Of a stretch of 64,000 nucleotides of DNA, positions 46,868 to 56,600 are shown piece after piece. This DNA comes from Hyphomicrobium sp. MC1 (lineage in GTDB: Bacteria > Pseudomonadota > Alphaproteobacteria > Rhizobiales > Hyphomicrobiaceae). The DNA lies in assembly GCF_000253295.1 (NCBI RefSeq), contig NC_015717.1, positions 62,001 to 126,000 on the forward strand. Reading direction: 5' to 3'. Each line of letters begins with the position of its first letter. The stretch's first letter is position 1. The notes under the pieces were generated by a model. That model ran no database searches and was not told where the DNA came from. It was given only the letters and a program-made list of their open reading frames with translations. Both the position numbers and the translations under genes were made by a program.

Positions 46868-47971
46868 TTACGGCACGAAGGAGAGAAACAGGAACGTCCC
46901 AAAGATCACAAGGTGAAGAAAACCGAACAGGACGTTGGTGCGGCCGGTTCCAAACGTCAGGATGCTGGCCGCCAGCGTCATGACGATGAGCGCCAAATCC
47001 CCCGGTTCGAGACCGAGGACCAGGGGCGTGTGCAGAAAGAGGTTGGCGGCCGCAATAGCCGGTATGGTCAGGCCGATGGTCGCCAGCGACGAACCGAGCG
47101 CCAGGTTCAGGCTTTTCTGAAGCTGATTATTTCGGGCGGACTTCACAGCTGCAATCGATTCCGGCATGAGCACAATCAGTGCGATGATGACGCCGCTGAT
47201 GCTCGATGGTGCGTCGAGCTTCGAGACGCCGACGTTGATGATGATCGCTACGAGCTTTGCCAAGAGAACGACGGCTGCCAATGCAACACAGAGAAAGAAC
47301 GCCGAGAGCGCGAGCTTGCCCTCCGCCGGCCCCGGCGACTCCGTTGCGGTATGGGGGTGCTCGCCGACGAAATAGCCACGATGCAGAACGGTCTGCGTAT
47401 ATAGGAACACCAGATAGAGCGCGATCGTCACGATGCTGATGTAGCTAAGTTGGCTTTCCGAATAGAGCCCTCCTGGAACCGTCGTCGTGTAGTTCGGCAG
47501 GATGAGCGTGAGCGTCGCCAGAACGATCAGCATGGCGAGGTAGATCTTCGCCGACGTCACGTCGAAGGTCTGTTCTCGGAAGCGAAGACCTCCAACGACG
47601 ATGCAAAGCCCGACGAGACCGGTCGTGACGATCATGATGACGGCGAAGACGGTTTCTCGCACGAGCGTCGGCGTCGCCTTGCCGGTGAGCATCAAGGAGA
47701 TGATCAGCGCCAGCTCGATGATCGTGACGGCGACGGTCAGGACGAGTGTGCCGACTGGCTCACCCATAATGTGGGCGACTTCCTCCGCGTGGTAGACGGC
47801 CGCAAACACAACGCCGATGAGCATCGGGACGAGGAGGATTGTGTTGACGATACCGAGAGTGTGCGTCGAGAAATCCTCGCCATAGCTCGTAGCAGTGGCT
47901 TCGATGAAAAGTAGAAGCCCAAGCACGGGCACGACCCATGTCCAGACCGGTGTGCGCGCGGAGTGGGTCAT
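46868..47971 (-). CDS. Calcium/proton antiporter (ChaA-like)
   Basis: A 367-residue membrane protein with 11 helices and the two alpha repeats of cation/H+ exchangers: GEPVGTLVLTVAVTIIELALI with its acidic residue, and IVLMPESIAAVKSARNNQLQKSLNLALGSSLATIGLTIP. These match the ChaA group that expels Ca2+, and sometimes Na+ or K+, in exchange for protons. Confidence 0.9.
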   Translation of the reverse strand: MTHSARTPVWTWVVPVLGLLLFIEATATSYGEDFSTHTLGIVNTILLVPMLIGVVFAAVYHAEEVAHIMGEPVGTLVLTVAVTIIELALIISLMLTGKATPTLVRETVFAVIMIVTTGLVGLCIVVGGLRFREQTFDVTSAKIYLAMLIVLATLTLILPNYTTTVPGGLYSESQLSYISIVTIALYLVFLYTQTVLHRGYFVGEHPHTATESPGPAEGKLALSAFFLCVALAAVVLLAKLVAIIINVGVSKLDAPSSISGVIIALIVLMPESIAAVKSARNNQLQKSLNLALGSSLATIGLTIPAIAAANLFLHTPLVLGLEPGDLALIVMTLAASILTFGTGRTNVLFGFLHLVIFGTFLFLSFVP

Positions 47972-48162
47972 TTCGAGACTTCCTGATGTTGGGAATTGCT
48001 GGGTGCGAGGCAGCTATTGTGAGCGAGTTGGCAGCGGGCGGCAAGGCGATCGTTTTGTCTCAAGGGCTGCGTTGTAGCCTCTGCGATGCCTGAGAACGCC
48101 GCAGAATGTCATTCTCCGAACAGTCTGAGGATCTACTCATCAGCGAGTGATCTGCGCGATGG

Positions 48163-48185
48163 ATCCTCGGCCTGAAGCCGAGGAT
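48163..48185. repeat. Small palindromic repeat near the obgE 3' end
   Basis: A perfect 9-bp stem ATCCTCGGC / GCCGAGGAT around a CTGAA loop, 13 bases from the obgE stop. There is no T-run, so it is not a typical terminator. Short CCGAGGAT hairpins of this kind are scattered between genes in many Hyphomicrobiales genomes and may protect transcripts. Confidence 0.5.
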
Positions 48186-48198
48186 GACAACATGGCGA

Positions 48199-49239
48199 CT
48201 AGGGTTGCCAGGGACCGGCCTCGTCGCCGTCAGCTTCATCGTCTGTCTCATTTGCGCGCGTGATCTCGCGGACGAGCGCATAGAGAGCATCTTTGACACC
48301 TTGGCCGGAGACCGCCGACAGCATCAACGGCGTCTTGCGGGCGGCCTTCTTCAAAATCTCGCGGCGTTCTGCGAGTGTGGCTTCGTCAAGCGCATCGCAC
48401 TTCGACAGCGCGACGATCTCTTTCTTTTTCTCGATGCCCTCGCCGTAGGCCTTAAGCTCGCGGCGGACGGTTTTGTAGTCGGCCGCAACGTCTTCGGAGG
48501 TCGCATCGACCAAATGGAGAAGCACGCGGCAACGCTCGATGTGTCCAAGGAAGCGATCGCCCAATCCGGCGCCATCGTGGGCGCCTTCGATCAAGCCTGG
48601 AATGTCGGCGAGCACGAAATCGGTATCGCCCGCACGGACGACGCCGAGGTTGGGATGCAGCGTCGTGAACGGATAGTCGGCGATCTTCGGCTTGGCCGCC
48701 GAGACGGCCGCGAGAAATGTCGATTTGCCAGCATTCGGCAGGCCCACGAGACCGGCGTCGGCGATGAGCTTCAGCTTGAGCCAGATCGTCAGCTCTTCGC
48801 CCGGCTGGCCGGGATTGGCGTGGCGCGGCGCCTGGTTCGTCGCGCTTTTGAAGTGCGCGTTCCCGAAGCCGCCGTTGCCACCCTTCGCCAGGCGTACGCG
48901 CTCGCCCGGATGGGTGAGATCGGCAAGGAGCGTTTCGCCGTCCTCAGCGAAAACCTGCGTGCCGGGGGGCACCTTGACGATCATGTCCTTGCCGTTTGGT
49001 CCGGCGCGGTTCTGACCCATGCCGGGCGTGCCGTTCTGGGCGAAAAAATGCTGCTGATAGCGGTAGTCGATCAGCGTGTTGAGGTTCTGCACGCATTCGA
49101 CCCAGACGTCGCCGCCCTTGCCGCCGTCACCGCCGTTCGGCCCACCGAACTCGATGAATTTCTCGCGACGGAAGGCGATGCAGCCGTTTCCGCCTGCGCC
49201 CGATCGAATGTAGATTTTTGCCTGATCCAGAAATTTCAT
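48199..49239 (-). CDS. obgE: GTPase ObgE/CgtA
   Basis: A 346-residue ribosome-associated GTPase. The Gly-rich Obg fold begins MKFLDQAKIYIRSGAGGNGCIAFRREK and includes GGDGGKGGDVW; the G domain has GLPNAGKSTFLAAVS (P-loop), DIPGLIEGAHDGAGLG, and SKCD. It acts in 50S assembly and stress control. ATGA overlap with the upstream acetyltransferase gene; an upstream in-frame start inside that gene is less likely. The C-terminus is short and acidic. Confidence 0.96.
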   Translation of the reverse strand: MKFLDQAKIYIRSGAGGNGCIAFRREKFIEFGGPNGGDGGKGGDVWVECVQNLNTLIDYRYQQHFFAQNGTPGMGQNRAGPNGKDMIVKVPPGTQVFAEDGETLLADLTHPGERVRLAKGGNGGFGNAHFKSATNQAPRHANPGQPGEELTIWLKLKLIADAGLVGLPNAGKSTFLAAVSAAKPKIADYPFTTLHPNLGVVRAGDTDFVLADIPGLIEGAHDGAGLGDRFLGHIERCRVLLHLVDATSEDVAADYKTVRRELKAYGEGIEKKKEIVALSKCDALDEATLAERREILKKAARKTPLMLSAVSGQGVKDALYALVREITRANETDDEADGDEAGPWQP

Positions 49240-49757
49240 GATGCGCGCGCTCGAATGGCCATGGTCCACGGACGACGGCGTTCATACGTCAGCGCCGGAA
49301 GTTCACATTGGCGCGCCTCGCACCAGCCCGTGGAGGTACCGGTGTGGCGGAAGCCGAGTTTGCGAATGACGCGCGCCGACGCATCGTTGCCCGTCAGATG
49401 TTTGCAGATGAAGCGGCGAACGCCGGATTTCGCGAAGCCATGCGCCATCACGGCGCGTGCAGCTTCGGTGGCGTATCCTTGGCCCCAGTAGGGCTTGCCG
49501 ATCCAGTAGCCGAGCTCAGCGTCGCCGTTGTCGTCGAGCGTGAAGCCGCAGATGCCGATCAGCTCACCGTTGAGGTCGATGCCGAACACTTCTTCATGCT
49601 CGGCGACGCCATCGACCCAGTGATTGGCGGCTTCCTCGGAATAGGGAAACGGAATGCGCCCTGTCATGCTTGCGACGTCCCAGTCACCGGCCAGCACGGC
49701 GATGCGGGCGGCATCACCATGGACAACAGTCCGGAGAGTGAGACGGGCGGTTTTCAT
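49236..49757 (-). CDS. GNAT acetyltransferase (RimJ/RimL-like)
   Basis: A 173-residue N-acetyltransferase: TARLTLRTVVHGDAARI, ELGYWIGKPYWGQGYATEAARAVMAHGF (acetyl-CoA loop), and ASARVIRKLGFRHTG. The type acetylates protein N-termini or small amines. It lies between rpmA and obgE and overlaps obgE by 4 bases, an arrangement common in Hyphomicrobiales. Confidence 0.92.
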   Translation of the reverse strand: MKTARLTLRTVVHGDAARIAVLAGDWDVASMTGRIPFPYSEEAANHWVDGVAEHEEVFGIDLNGELIGICGFTLDDNGDAELGYWIGKPYWGQGYATEAARAVMAHGFAKSGVRRFICKHLTGNDASARVIRKLGFRHTGTSTGWCEARQCELPALTYERRRPWTMAIRARAS

Positions 49758-49837
49758 GACGTCCGATCAAAGGCAAAGGGGCCTTGGGCTTGTGGGCAAT
49801 CCGTCGACGATATGAGGGGAGCTCTGAAAAGGCAAAA

Positions 49838-49858
49838 GGGGATGGCAGAGCCATCCCC
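49838..49858 (-). terminator. Intrinsic terminator after rpmA
   Basis: A perfect 9-bp stem GGGGATGGC / GCCATCCCC with AGA loop. On the minus strand it is followed by CTTTT, fitting the end of the rplU-rpmA transcript 37 bases after the rpmA stop. Expression of the acetyltransferase and obgE then needs read-through or its own promoter. Confidence 0.8.
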
Positions 49859-49895
49859 GTAGTCCGTACAACCGAGCTTTTCGATCGAAAGCGGA

Positions 49896-50168
49896 TTACT
49901 CCGCGGCGATCGCTTTGACCGGCTTCACCGAAATATAGGTGCGGCCGTTGCGCTTGGTGGCGAATTCGACGGTGCCTTCCTCGACGGCAAAGATCGTGTG
50001 ATCGGTGCCCATGCCGACACCCGAACCCGGATGCCACTGCGTGCCACGCTGGCGGCAGAGGATGTTACCCGGAATCACGTATTCGCCGCCGTAGCGTTTG
50101 ATGCCAAGGCGTTTGCTTTCTGAATCGCGGCCGTTACGTGTCGAACCGCCTGCTTTCTTTTGTGCCAT
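49896..50168 (-). CDS. rpmA: 50S ribosomal protein L27
   Basis: A 90-residue L27: MAQKKAGGSTRNGRDSESKR, LGIKRYGGEYVIPGNILCRQRGTQWHPGSGVGMGTDHTIFA. The N-terminal tail reaches the peptidyl transferase centre. It follows rplU by 30 bases. No Firmicutes-type cleavable N-terminus is present. Confidence 0.98.
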   Translation of the reverse strand: MAQKKAGGSTRNGRDSESKRLGIKRYGGEYVIPGNILCRQRGTQWHPGSGVGMGTDHTIFAVEEGTVEFATKRNGRTYISVKPVKAIAAE

Positions 50169-50198
50169 TTCAAAATCCTCGAATGGAGCGGCGGTTCG

Positions 50199-50513
50199 TT
50201 ACGCGCCTGCGATGTCGGTGATGCGCACGACAGAAAGGTCCTGACGGTGGCCCTTCTTGCGGCGAGAGTTCTTGCGGCGGCGCTTCTTGAAGGCGATCAG
50301 CTTTGGCCCGCGCGACTGCTTCACGAGTTCGGCGACCACTTTGGCGCCCGATACGAACGGCGCGCCGATGGTGACATCGGCACCCGAGCCGACCATCAAA
50401 ACTTCACCGAATTCAACGGTAGCGCCGGCATCGCCAGCTACACGCTCGATCGTGACGACGTCGTCTTTGGAAACGCGGTATTGCTTGCCGCCTGTCTTGA
50501 TGACAGCGTACAT
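50199..50513 (-). CDS. rplU: 50S ribosomal protein L21
   Basis: A 104-residue L21 beginning MYAVIKTGGKQYRVSKDDVVTIERVAGDAG and ending with the basic KLIAFKKRRRKNSRRKKGHRQDLSVVRITDI stretch. It binds 23S rRNA. First gene of the rplU-rpmA operon; its promoter and leader must lie in the ~290 bases to the right, where I see no further gene. Confidence 0.98.
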   Translation of the reverse strand: MYAVIKTGGKQYRVSKDDVVTIERVAGDAGATVEFGEVLMVGSGADVTIGAPFVSGAKVVAELVKQSRGPKLIAFKKRRRKNSRRKKGHRQDLSVVRITDIAGA

Positions 50514-50803
50514 GGCTCTTGTCCTTTCGGCCTTTCAGGCCTGTTGCCGCGCCCTATGGCGTCACCGAAAACGGTGAACTTTCAACATGTTGCTAGCTAG
50601 AGCCAGCAAGGAGCCTCGGGCAGCGCGTTCAACGCGGGCAGTTTTCCTGGCCCACGGGTGGCGGGCTTTATTGTCGATGTGAGGGCTATTGTCAACGGCC
50701 GTGCGGCGTTTCAGCCGGCCAATTTCTTTTTGATAACGCATCGTAAATGCCGCTGGGGTCGCCCATTTTAGGGAGCTCCTGGGATTGTCACCAGAGGCGA
50801 ATG

Positions 50804-51844
50804 ATGGCCGTTCCTGCTTCCTCGGCGCACCCGCGATCGCAGAGCGATATCCTGCCGGCGATACCTGTGATCGAAACCGGGCCGGATTTTCCGCTGGTAA
50901 CGCTGCGTGCCTCTGTAGAAAAGACGCATGCGCTGCTCGATGTGGCGACGCGGCGTTATCCGAAGCGATTATTGGCGGGCCTTGACGGTGTGTCGCGGGC
51001 GTGGCTCGTTCGCACGAACAATGTGCATTTGTCCGAGATCGACGCCATTGCCGAAGCGCTGGGCCGACCAGGCGCCTATTTCTTTTCGATCAACTATGAG
51101 TGGGGCTGCACCTGCCGAGCGGCGTCGTCGGCGGATGGCCATTCGGCGCGTTTGATCCGGGTGCTCGATTGGCAGACGCCGGGGCTTGGCGCGAACCTCG
51201 TTTGCGCAAAAGTCGTGGGTTCGTCCGCTGGGCCGTTCGCCGTTCTCACCTGGCCGGGATACACGGGCGTGCTGCAGGTGATGGCGCCGGGCCGGTTCTC
51301 GGCGGCGCTGAACCAGGCGCCGATGCATGATCCGACGGGGCTTTTTTACGTCGATTGGGCCGTCAATCGACGTCGCGTGTGGAAAATGCCCTTTCCAACG
51401 CCTGCGCACCTGCTGCGCCGGGTTGCGGAAGAGGCACGAGATTTCGCCGAGGCGCGCCGGATGCTGACGGATGCGCTGATTTCTACGCCCGGCATCTTCA
51501 CGCTTGCGGGGCTGGCGCCCGACGAGACCGTCGTCATCGAACGGACGGAGCATGAGGCGCGTGTGCGTAAAGGTGTCGATGCGGTCGCTGCCAACCATTG
51601 GAGCGAGGCGGGCTGGAGGGGACGGCCGCGCGGGGACAGCAGCTTTGAGCGGTGCCGGGCCATTAGGAGCGTTCCGCCGACATTCGATGACGGCTTCGCG
51701 TGGCTTGCCTCGCCGGTGCTCAACGCTAAGACGCGGTTGGCGATGGTTGCTGATGCCAAGACCGGCCGCCTCCTGGCGCGTGGCTACGAGGCGGATGGCC
51801 CTGCGACGCAATCCCTCGACCTTGAATGGCATGCGGCGGTCTGA
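50804..51844 (+). CDS. Ntn-hydrolase-like protein (choloylglycine/acid amidase type)
   Basis: A 346-residue cytoplasmic-looking protein. YEWGCTCRA near residue 105 fits the mature N-terminal Cys of linear-amide Ntn hydrolases (acid ceramidase, N-acylethanolamine amidase, penicillin V acylase), followed by RVLDW, LTWPGYTGVLQVMAPGRFSAALNQAP and TPGIFTLAGLAPDETVVIERTE with a later AANHW, all typical in order. In these enzymes the Cys becomes N-terminal after self-cleavage; here over 100 residues would be removed, or the protein is inactive. The ATG at 50804 has AGAGG 6 bases upstream. It lies beside tRNA-Ser. Confidence 0.75.
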   Translation: MAVPASSAHPRSQSDILPAIPVIETGPDFPLVTLRASVEKTHALLDVATRRYPKRLLAGLDGVSRAWLVRTNNVHLSEIDAIAEALGRPGAYFFSINYEWGCTCRAASSADGHSARLIRVLDWQTPGLGANLVCAKVVGSSAGPFAVLTWPGYTGVLQVMAPGRFSAALNQAPMHDPTGLFYVDWAVNRRRVWKMPFPTPAHLLRRVAEEARDFAEARRMLTDALISTPGIFTLAGLAPDETVVIERTEHEARVRKGVDAVAANHWSEAGWRGRPRGDSSFERCRAIRSVPPTFDDGFAWLASPVLNAKTRLAMVADAKTGRLLARGYEADGPATQSLDLEWHAAV

Positions 51845-51909
51845 GCCGCTTGCGTCCGGAAGCGAGCGCCGCTAAAAGCCCCACTTCGCCGTCAGGCGCC
51901 ACGGCTTCC

Positions 51910-51999
51910 GGAGAGGTGGCAGAGTGGTCGATCGCGCCGCACTCGAAATGCGGAGTACTCGCAAGGGTACCGGGGGTTCGAATCCCTCCCTCTCCGCCA
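51910..51999 (+). tRNA. tRNA-Ser (CGA), island attachment site
   Basis: GGAGAGG pairs with CCTCTCC, followed by G and an encoded CCA. The anticodon arm CCGCA-CTCGAAA-TGCGG gives anticodon CGA. The long variable arm (AGTACTCGCAAGGGTACC) is typical of serine tRNA. Its 3' end is partly repeated 8.5 kb downstream, marking it as an integration target. Confidence 0.96.
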
Positions 52000-52010
52000 T
52001 AAGTTATTGA
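51970..52010 (+). repeat. Left attachment repeat (tRNA-Ser 3' end)
   Basis: A 41-bp stretch covering the T-arm, acceptor end, CCA and the first 11 bases after tRNA-Ser. By hand alignment 35 of 41 positions match 60517-60557 in the same orientation, and a further AGAAAATTC is shared just beyond. It marks the left end of the island. Confidence 0.75.
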
Positions 52011-52653
52011 TTTTGCATAGAAAATTCATTTTCTGGGGCGAGTTTGAACTTCGTCCGTAGTTCCGCGGGGTTATGTGCGGTCGTGCTAGCGGCTCGCGTC
52101 AGAGACCACTTTGGTGCGGGCTCTTTGGTCCTTCATTGCCGAACGTCTCTAACGGCACTTTGCGTGGTCCGAAAGTCTAGGGAGCGTCCACGCGTTTGAC
52201 GGCTACGCGAGTGGTGAAAGGGGCGCGACGTTCTCCGCAGCGGCGTGTTTTAGCGTCGGCACCGAATTGTTCGTCGACAATGAGAGCGAGATCGCCCGCG
52301 TGATCCGCGAAGCTCGTCGCACCCATTGCCTCAGCGCTTCATGGCGACCGAAAAAGGGTTCCGGACGGCAAGGCTAAGCAAGATTTCGACACAGATAGCG
52401 GAACGCCATTGAAGCCTTTCGGTTGCAATTCCCAACCGATCAGCTCGCAACAATGACACTTGAATTCCGGGCGGAGGATAAAGGGGCCTACGATAAAGTA
52501 TGGGTGGGCAAAGTATGGGTTGGCACGCACTCGGAGACAAATGGATGTCCTGCGTGCCCGCGAATTGGCCGAGATACTTTTGCATGACGGCGAGCGCCTC
52601 AAAACGAGGTACCGTCTGCACCTCATACTTGATTCGAAACCAACGGCTTTAGC
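52000..52653. other. Island left arm without a convincing gene
   Basis: About 650 bases between tRNA-Ser and the TIR gene. The left part holds one copy of a diverged repeat (52098-52198). Short frames on both strands (around 52331-52621 minus and 52540-52700 plus) lack ribosome binding sites and known similarity; they may be gene remnants. A promoter for the TIR gene must lie in the right part. Confidence 0.45.
52098..52198 (+). repeat. Diverged repeat, left copy
   Basis: About 100 bases that align with 57606-57708 in the same orientation at roughly 70% by hand, including GGCTCTTT, GCCGAAC and GGGGAGC-type blocks. The copies bracket the three cargo genes. It is not part of a coding frame. 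Confidence 0.65.
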
Positions 52654-53442
52654 ATGGCAGATGTCTTTATTAGCTATTCCAAAGCAGAGCGCAAACTCAC
52701 CGAAGATTTGGCAAAGATTTTGACAGGAGCCGGCCTAACAGTCTGGTGGGATACGGAGTTGCTACCGATACAGCGGTTCCGGACCGAAATCGATGCTCAA
52801 CTCGACGATTGTTCCGCCGCAGTAATCATTTGGTCGGCCACTTCCGCGAATTCCGATTGGGTTCGGTCTGAAGCTGATCACGCTATGCGGCAGGGCAAGC
52901 TTTTCAACGCGCATCACTTCGACATTCTGCCCGAACACTTGCCCAAACCCTTCGGCCAAATTCATGCCGTGCCGCTGACCGATGCCGACCGTATTCTCAG
53001 GGCTATCAAGCTTATCACCGCCGGCAAGCCGCCTCGGGCGACCGCGGTGTCCTCCGTCGAGACGAGCGCTATAGAATTCATCACAGACGCCATCCAAGAT
53101 GCACTCAGATACGCACTGCAACTGCGCGACCTAGCCGATCGCGAGGATTGGGAAGACGGTGAAGCATACCCCAAGGAGCTGCTGAAGCTTGCCGAAAAGG
53201 TTTTAACGCCGCTCCGGCTATTCCGAGAACGACTACCCTATATGGATATCACCAGCTATCGCGGCAGGCGGCTTGTCGAGCACCTCGATGAGGCGACGTT
53301 ATATGCGCATCGACAGATTTCTAAGGAAGTTAAGTGGCTCCGGTCGCACAGTGACAGCGACAGCGTCGTAAAAGGCGCGCGCGGAGATCTCTCCGTTGCC
53401 GCCGAGCGATTGCTGGAAGAGGTGGAGCTTCCACCCAAATAA
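52654..53442 (+). CDS. TIR-domain protein
   Basis: A 262-residue protein. Residues 1-130 are a TIR domain: DVFISYSKAERKLTEDLAKIL (box 1), LTVWWDTELLP, CSAAVIIWSATSANSDWVRSEADHA with the likely catalytic E73 in the WVxxE motif of NAD+-cleaving TIR enzymes. Residues 140-262 are helical and charged with no recognised fold and could sense or bind a partner. In bacteria TIR proteins in islands usually act as abortive-infection effectors that deplete NAD+ or make a cyclic ADP-ribose signal. The neighbouring ATPase and HEPN-like genes on the same strand suggest one module. No strong ribosome binding site is seen at the ATG. Confidence 0.9.
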   Translation: MADVFISYSKAERKLTEDLAKILTGAGLTVWWDTELLPIQRFRTEIDAQLDDCSAAVIIWSATSANSDWVRSEADHAMRQGKLFNAHHFDILPEHLPKPFGQIHAVPLTDADRILRAIKLITAGKPPRATAVSSVETSAIEFITDAIQDALRYALQLRDLADREDWEDGEAYPKELLKLAEKVLTPLRLFRERLPYMDITSYRGRRLVEHLDEATLYAHRQISKEVKWLRSHSDSDSVVKGARGDLSVAAERLLEEVELPPK

Positions 53443-53666
53443 CGTCGATCCTCCTAATCGGACAGAGTCACCGTTCAAATCGCATCTAGTTTGTGTGATT
53501 GCACGTCGAGCTCAGTGAATCCATGCGGGGGCGACTACAATGGGTTCACCAGGAATACGAGGTCTGGCTGAGTGACTGATTTTGGAATGAGCGTCTAGTA
53601 GTAGAACGATCGTGTATTGTGCACACAAAGGCTTCGGCCCATAAGCAAAAGCCAAGCGGGGGTAAA

Positions 53667-56600
53667 ATGTATTCAAGAGGATCCGAATGGCGCGAATGGG
53701 ATTTCCATATCCATTCGCCGGCCTCCTTCCATTGGGGTGGTGAGCGGCTCGGATCGGACTCGGATCGCAACAACCACCTTATTGATGAAATGATCCGCGC
53801 ATTGGATGAGGCGCGTCCAATAGCTTTCGGTCTCATGGACTATTGGACATTCGACGGCTGGTTCGCTTTGAAGGCGCGGCAAACGCAACAAGGTGCTCCG
53901 GCACTCACGAAGACTGTTTTCCCCGGCATAGAGCTGCGCCTGTCGGCGCCAATGGAGGGTCGACTTAACGCCCACGTTCTATTTTCAAACGAGATCAACG
54001 ATCAGCATCTTAGAGATTTTCTATCTCGCCTGACGCTCGAACTCATCAATCAACCCCTGTCACCCGCAGCACTGATTGAATACGCTCGTTACGCGGGAGC
54101 TGATAAATTAGCAAAGCACGGGTTTGACAAGAGGCGGATCGCGTCAGACGACGCAGACGCTTTGAGGGCCGGCTGTGAAATCGCAGAAGTAAACGTCGAC
54201 TCCTACAAGGAGGCGATCCGGCACGTGCCTGGAGGACGAGCGATCGGATTCATGCCTTTCTCCACGAACGACGGGCTCGCCTCGGTTAAGTGGTGCGATC
54301 ACTACGCTTACGCATTGGGATTATTTGAATCCTCACCGATATTCGAAACGCGAAATCCGGACCTGTGGGCAGCCTTCTGTGGGATCGAAACCGAGGCGAA
54401 CAAGGATTGGCTCGCTAATTTCCAGGCCGCGCTGAAGGGGGTTCCCCGGCTGGCCGTCTCGGGTAGTGATGCGCACTGTTTCCGCGGGAACGGCAACAAC
54501 GATAAGCGGGGCTACGGCGACTTCCCCTCGGACAAACGAACGTGGATTAAGGCTGACCCTACCTGGAAGGGCCTGTTGCAAGTCTTGAAGGAACCCGCCA
54601 AGCGCTCGTTCCTGGGCGGGCGGCCACCAAAGCTAGACCGCATCAATCAAGGCAAGACATTTTACATTGACCGCATTCGCATCAGTAAAACTGCCAGCAG
54701 CACTCTTTCGGAGACCTGGCTTCACGGAACTGAAATTCCTCTGAACCCGGATCTCGTTGCAATCATCGGCAACAAGGGAAGCGGTAAGAGTGCGTTGGCC
54801 GACATTGTCGCTTTGCTGGGAAACTCCCAGCAGAGTGCCCATTTCTCATTCCTCAAGCGAGATCGCTTCCGCGGCAAGGCCGGCGAACCTGCCCGCCAGT
54901 TCACCGGCGAACTAGCTTGGCTCGCTGGCGATCCATGTGTCATGGGCCTCGCTGACGATCCATCGCCTGAACGGGTCGAACTGGTTCGGTACATACCCCA
55001 GGGCCGCTTCGAAGCTCTCTGCAATGATCACGTCTCGGGCAAGACCGATGAGTTCGAGAAGGAGCTTCGAGAGGTTATTTTCTCCCACGTTCCCAGCGAC
55101 ATTCGACTCGATGCACTTAGTTTCGATCAACTTATCGAGAAGCAGGAAAGCGTCTTTCGAGCCCGGGTCAACGAACTTCGCAAGTCGCTGCGCGCACTCA
55201 ACGAGCAGATCGTGGACATCGAAGATCAACTTCATCCCAATGTCCGGAAGAACCTCGAAGAACAGATCAAACTAAAAACGAAGCAGATCGAAGAGCACAA
55301 TATTATCAAGCCGCCAGCACCCGAGCCTCCCACGGAGGAACTTACTCCCGATCAGAAGCAGGCGAGCGCGCGGCTCGCGGAAATTGTTACAGTCTTGGAG
55401 ACACTTACGGCCGAGAGCAAGAAGGCCGGCGAAGAACGACGGCTTATCGGAAGGAAGCAACGGTCGCTTCGCAGCATCAATGAACGCACTGGCTTGTTCG
55501 AGAAGCAATTCGCAACCTTTGTGAGCGAGATCGCCGATGATCTCGACCTGGTCGGCCTGAAGGCTGAGGATTTCATCACGCTGACCGTGAACACCTCTTT
55601 GCTAAAGGAACATCAGGATACGCTTGGCGCCGGCGATAGCGAGTTCGCGAAGAAGATCGAGAGCGCCGCCGCCACACAGGGCGCGATCGTTGAAGAACAG
55701 AAGAGATTGTCAAAGAAATTAAACGAACCACAACAGAAATATCAGGCAGACGTGCTGGCCCTGACCCAATGGCAAACCGCGCTGGACGTGATCGAAGGTT
55801 CCGATACCGAGCCTGAGAGCCTCAAGGGCCTGCAACGCCGCATGGCCCAAATCGATGAGCTGCCGACCCTACTTGCTCGACAGCAGACGTCGAGGCAGCA
55901 GATCACACGTCAGATATTCCTCGTACTTGATGAACAGCGCGCCGCGCGTGAGGCACTGTTCGCGCCACTGCAGCAGCTCATACAGAGCAATTCTCTGATC
56001 CGGGAAGAGTACAAGCTGCAGTTCCAGGCAAAGCTGTTGGGCTCACCGGAAGCCATCGCAACGAACCTCTTCAGCGCGATCAAGCAGAGCAAAGGGGAGC
56101 TTCGGGGAGAAGACGAAAGCTTCGGTGCCGTACGCACGCGATTCGAGAAGTATCAATTCAACAGCTCGGCAGATGCAGTCGGATTCGCTGAAGACATGGC
56201 CGCCGTGTTGGGTGAGAGCGCTGGGATCATACACAACATTCCAGGTATTCGTTCGCTAATGCGCAAGGGCAAGGACCCGGCTGACGTCTATAGTTACATT
56301 TTTGGACTTCAGTATCTTGAGCCGAAATACACATTGCTATTTCAGGATACACAGATCGAGCAGCTATCGCCCGGGCAACGCGGCGCACTTCTTTTGATTT
56401 TCTATCTTCTCGTCGACAGGGGCCGTAACCCGATCGTGCTCGACCAACCGGAGGAGAACTTGGATAACGAGACCGTAGTGAGCCTGCTTGTGCCGGTACT
56501 AAACGAGGCAAAGAAGTCCCGCCAGATCATCATGGTCACCCATAACCCCAACTTGGCGGTCGTGTGCGACGCCGAGCAGATCATCCATGCGGTATTCGAC

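Noticed and set aside
48163..48185. Hairpin after obgE as a terminator
   Set aside because: The stem is perfect but no T-run follows on either strand; listed as a palindromic repeat instead.
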